Assembly (NCBI GenBank): GCA_023458215.1
Contig: JAEXAJ010000187.1
Coordinates: 1-6,046, forward strand
Direction of reading: 5' to 3'
Source of the DNA: Bacteroidota bacterium
Lineage (GTDB): Bacteria; Bacteroidota; Bacteroidia; Bacteroidales; Bacteroidaceae
Length of the DNA: 6,046 bases
Made by a program: the position numbers and the translations under genes. Under the pieces are notes generated by a model. It was not told the origin of the DNA. It did not search any database and was given only the letters and a program-made list of their open reading frames with translations. Of the stretch, positions 5,470-6,046 are shown one piece after another (position 1 is the stretch's first letter; every line of letters begins with the position of its first letter).

Positions 5470-6046
5470 ATGAGAAAGGTAAATTACGATCGGTTCCCAT
5501 CGACCAAAATTTCAGGAACTATTATCCAAGGGTGGGAAAGCATCCGGACTTTGATTTCCGGATGCCTCAACAAGCAATCAATCTTAGCTGTAGACTTCTA
5601 CACTGGCGTACACGAAGAGGAAGTTATCAATGCACTTGCACTTTTACCAAACACGACATTCATAAAGACACGCGACTTAATGAAAGGGGAAGAGGAAGTT
5701 AAAGTGATGACCGAACGGTTTATGACAGAAGATGTCCTGTTTGGCTACATCACTAATCTTAAACTGAATGATTACTTCGACCCCCGAAAAGTAGAAACAG
5801 CCCGGAAACAAATAGAGTCGGCTACCGGAAATGTGATTGTCATTGGTACAGGAGCTGCCACCCTCATTCCTGCCGATGCTACATTAATATATGTAGATAT
5901 GGCACGTTGGGAGATCCAACAACGCTTCCGTCGCCATGAAGTGAAAGCACTGGGTATAGACAATAGCCAGGACGCTGTTTCATTGCAATATAAAAGGGGA
6001 TATTTCAATGATTGGAGAATATGTGATAAATATAAGGAAGGATTGT
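5470..6046 (+). CDS. N-terminal part of a long class I mannose-6-phosphate-isomerase-like protein (runs off right edge)
   Basis: The frame opens at ATG 5470 and stays open for 192 codons to the window edge, so the gene is 3'-truncated by the window. The visible part resembles the extra N-terminal domain of long (roughly 600-residue) Bacteroidota proteins annotated as class I mannose-6-phosphate isomerase (manA-like), which interconvert mannose-6-phosphate and fructose-6-phosphate. Seen here are WESIRTLI (22-29), ILAVDFYTGV (38-47), the glycine-rich GNVIVIGTGAATLIPAD (120-136), LIYVDMARWEIQQRFRR (139-155) and YKRGYFNDWRICDKYK (174-189). The glycine-rich segment recalls a nucleotide-binding strand-loop but lacks a GxxxxGK[ST] P-loop. 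The isomerase metal-binding residues would lie beyond the edge, so enzymatic activity cannot be judged. It is divergent from the UTRA regulator, which probably controls it. Confidence 0.7.
   Translation, partial: MRKVNYDRFPSTKISGTIIQGWESIRTLISGCLNKQSILAVDFYTGVHEEEVINALALLPNTTFIKTRDLMKGEEEVKVMTERFMTEDVLFGYITNLKLNDYFDPRKVETARKQIESATGNVIVIGTGAATLIPADATLIYVDMARWEIQQRFRRHEVKALGIDNSQDAVSLQYKRGYFNDWRICDKYKEGL

Noticed and set aside
5772..6008. 78-codon minus-strand open frame in the right-edge gene
   Set aside because: It is antisense to the plus-strand gene, which has a promoter, a start and family-like motifs; the minus frame has none.
1..6046. Search for CRISPR arrays, insertion sequences, tRNA genes and defence systems
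   Set aside because: No regularly spaced repeats, transposase motifs, terminal inverted repeats, tRNA-like cloverleafs or defence-protein signatures were seen; the genes are housekeeping or metabolic.

Overview
The window looks like chromosomal DNA of a Bacteroides-type member of the Bacteroidota. The evidence is convergent. Several gene starts are preceded by the Bacteroidota -7 box TAnnTTTG, ribosome binding sites are weak and A-rich, and one lipoprotein has an acidic stretch right after its lipobox cysteine. The proteins also resemble Bacteroides versions of XseA, MnmA, UTRA-type GntR regulators and a long mannose-6-phosphate-isomerase-like protein. No mobile element, CRISPR array, tRNA or rRNA was seen.

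From right to left on the minus strand there are two transcription blocks. The first is a single gntR/HutC-type regulator (4583-5317) that ends at a clear hairpin terminator (4528-4555). The second is a tightly packed run: mnmA (tRNA U34 2-thiolation), a secreted S8 subtilisin-like protease, xseA (exonuclease VII large subunit), a small lipoprotein, and xseB (exonuclease VII small subunit). Gaps in this run are 28, 2, 71 and 8 bases. After xseB the first nine codons of another minus-strand gene appear at 1-27, tentatively a branched-chain aminotransferase. A -7 box just upstream of those codons suggests it has its own promoter.

On the plus strand, divergent from gntR, a gene starts at 5470 and runs off the right edge. 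Its 192 visible residues resemble the N-terminal domain found ahead of the isomerase domain in long (roughly 600-residue) Bacteroidota class I mannose-6-phosphate isomerases. The 152-base region between it and gntR has back-to-back -7 boxes and three inverted repeats. The simplest reading is that the regulator controls itself and a sugar-phosphate gene cluster that continues to the right.

Most genes are housekeeping or ordinary accessory genes. The points most worth a second look are the uncharacterised N-terminal domain of the right-edge gene, the operator-like repeats in the divergent promoter, and the AT-rich lipoprotein gene that separates xseA from xseB. Two of the longest possible reading frames (mnmA and gntR) are over-extended at the 5' end into a terminator and into promoters, so shorter starts are given here.
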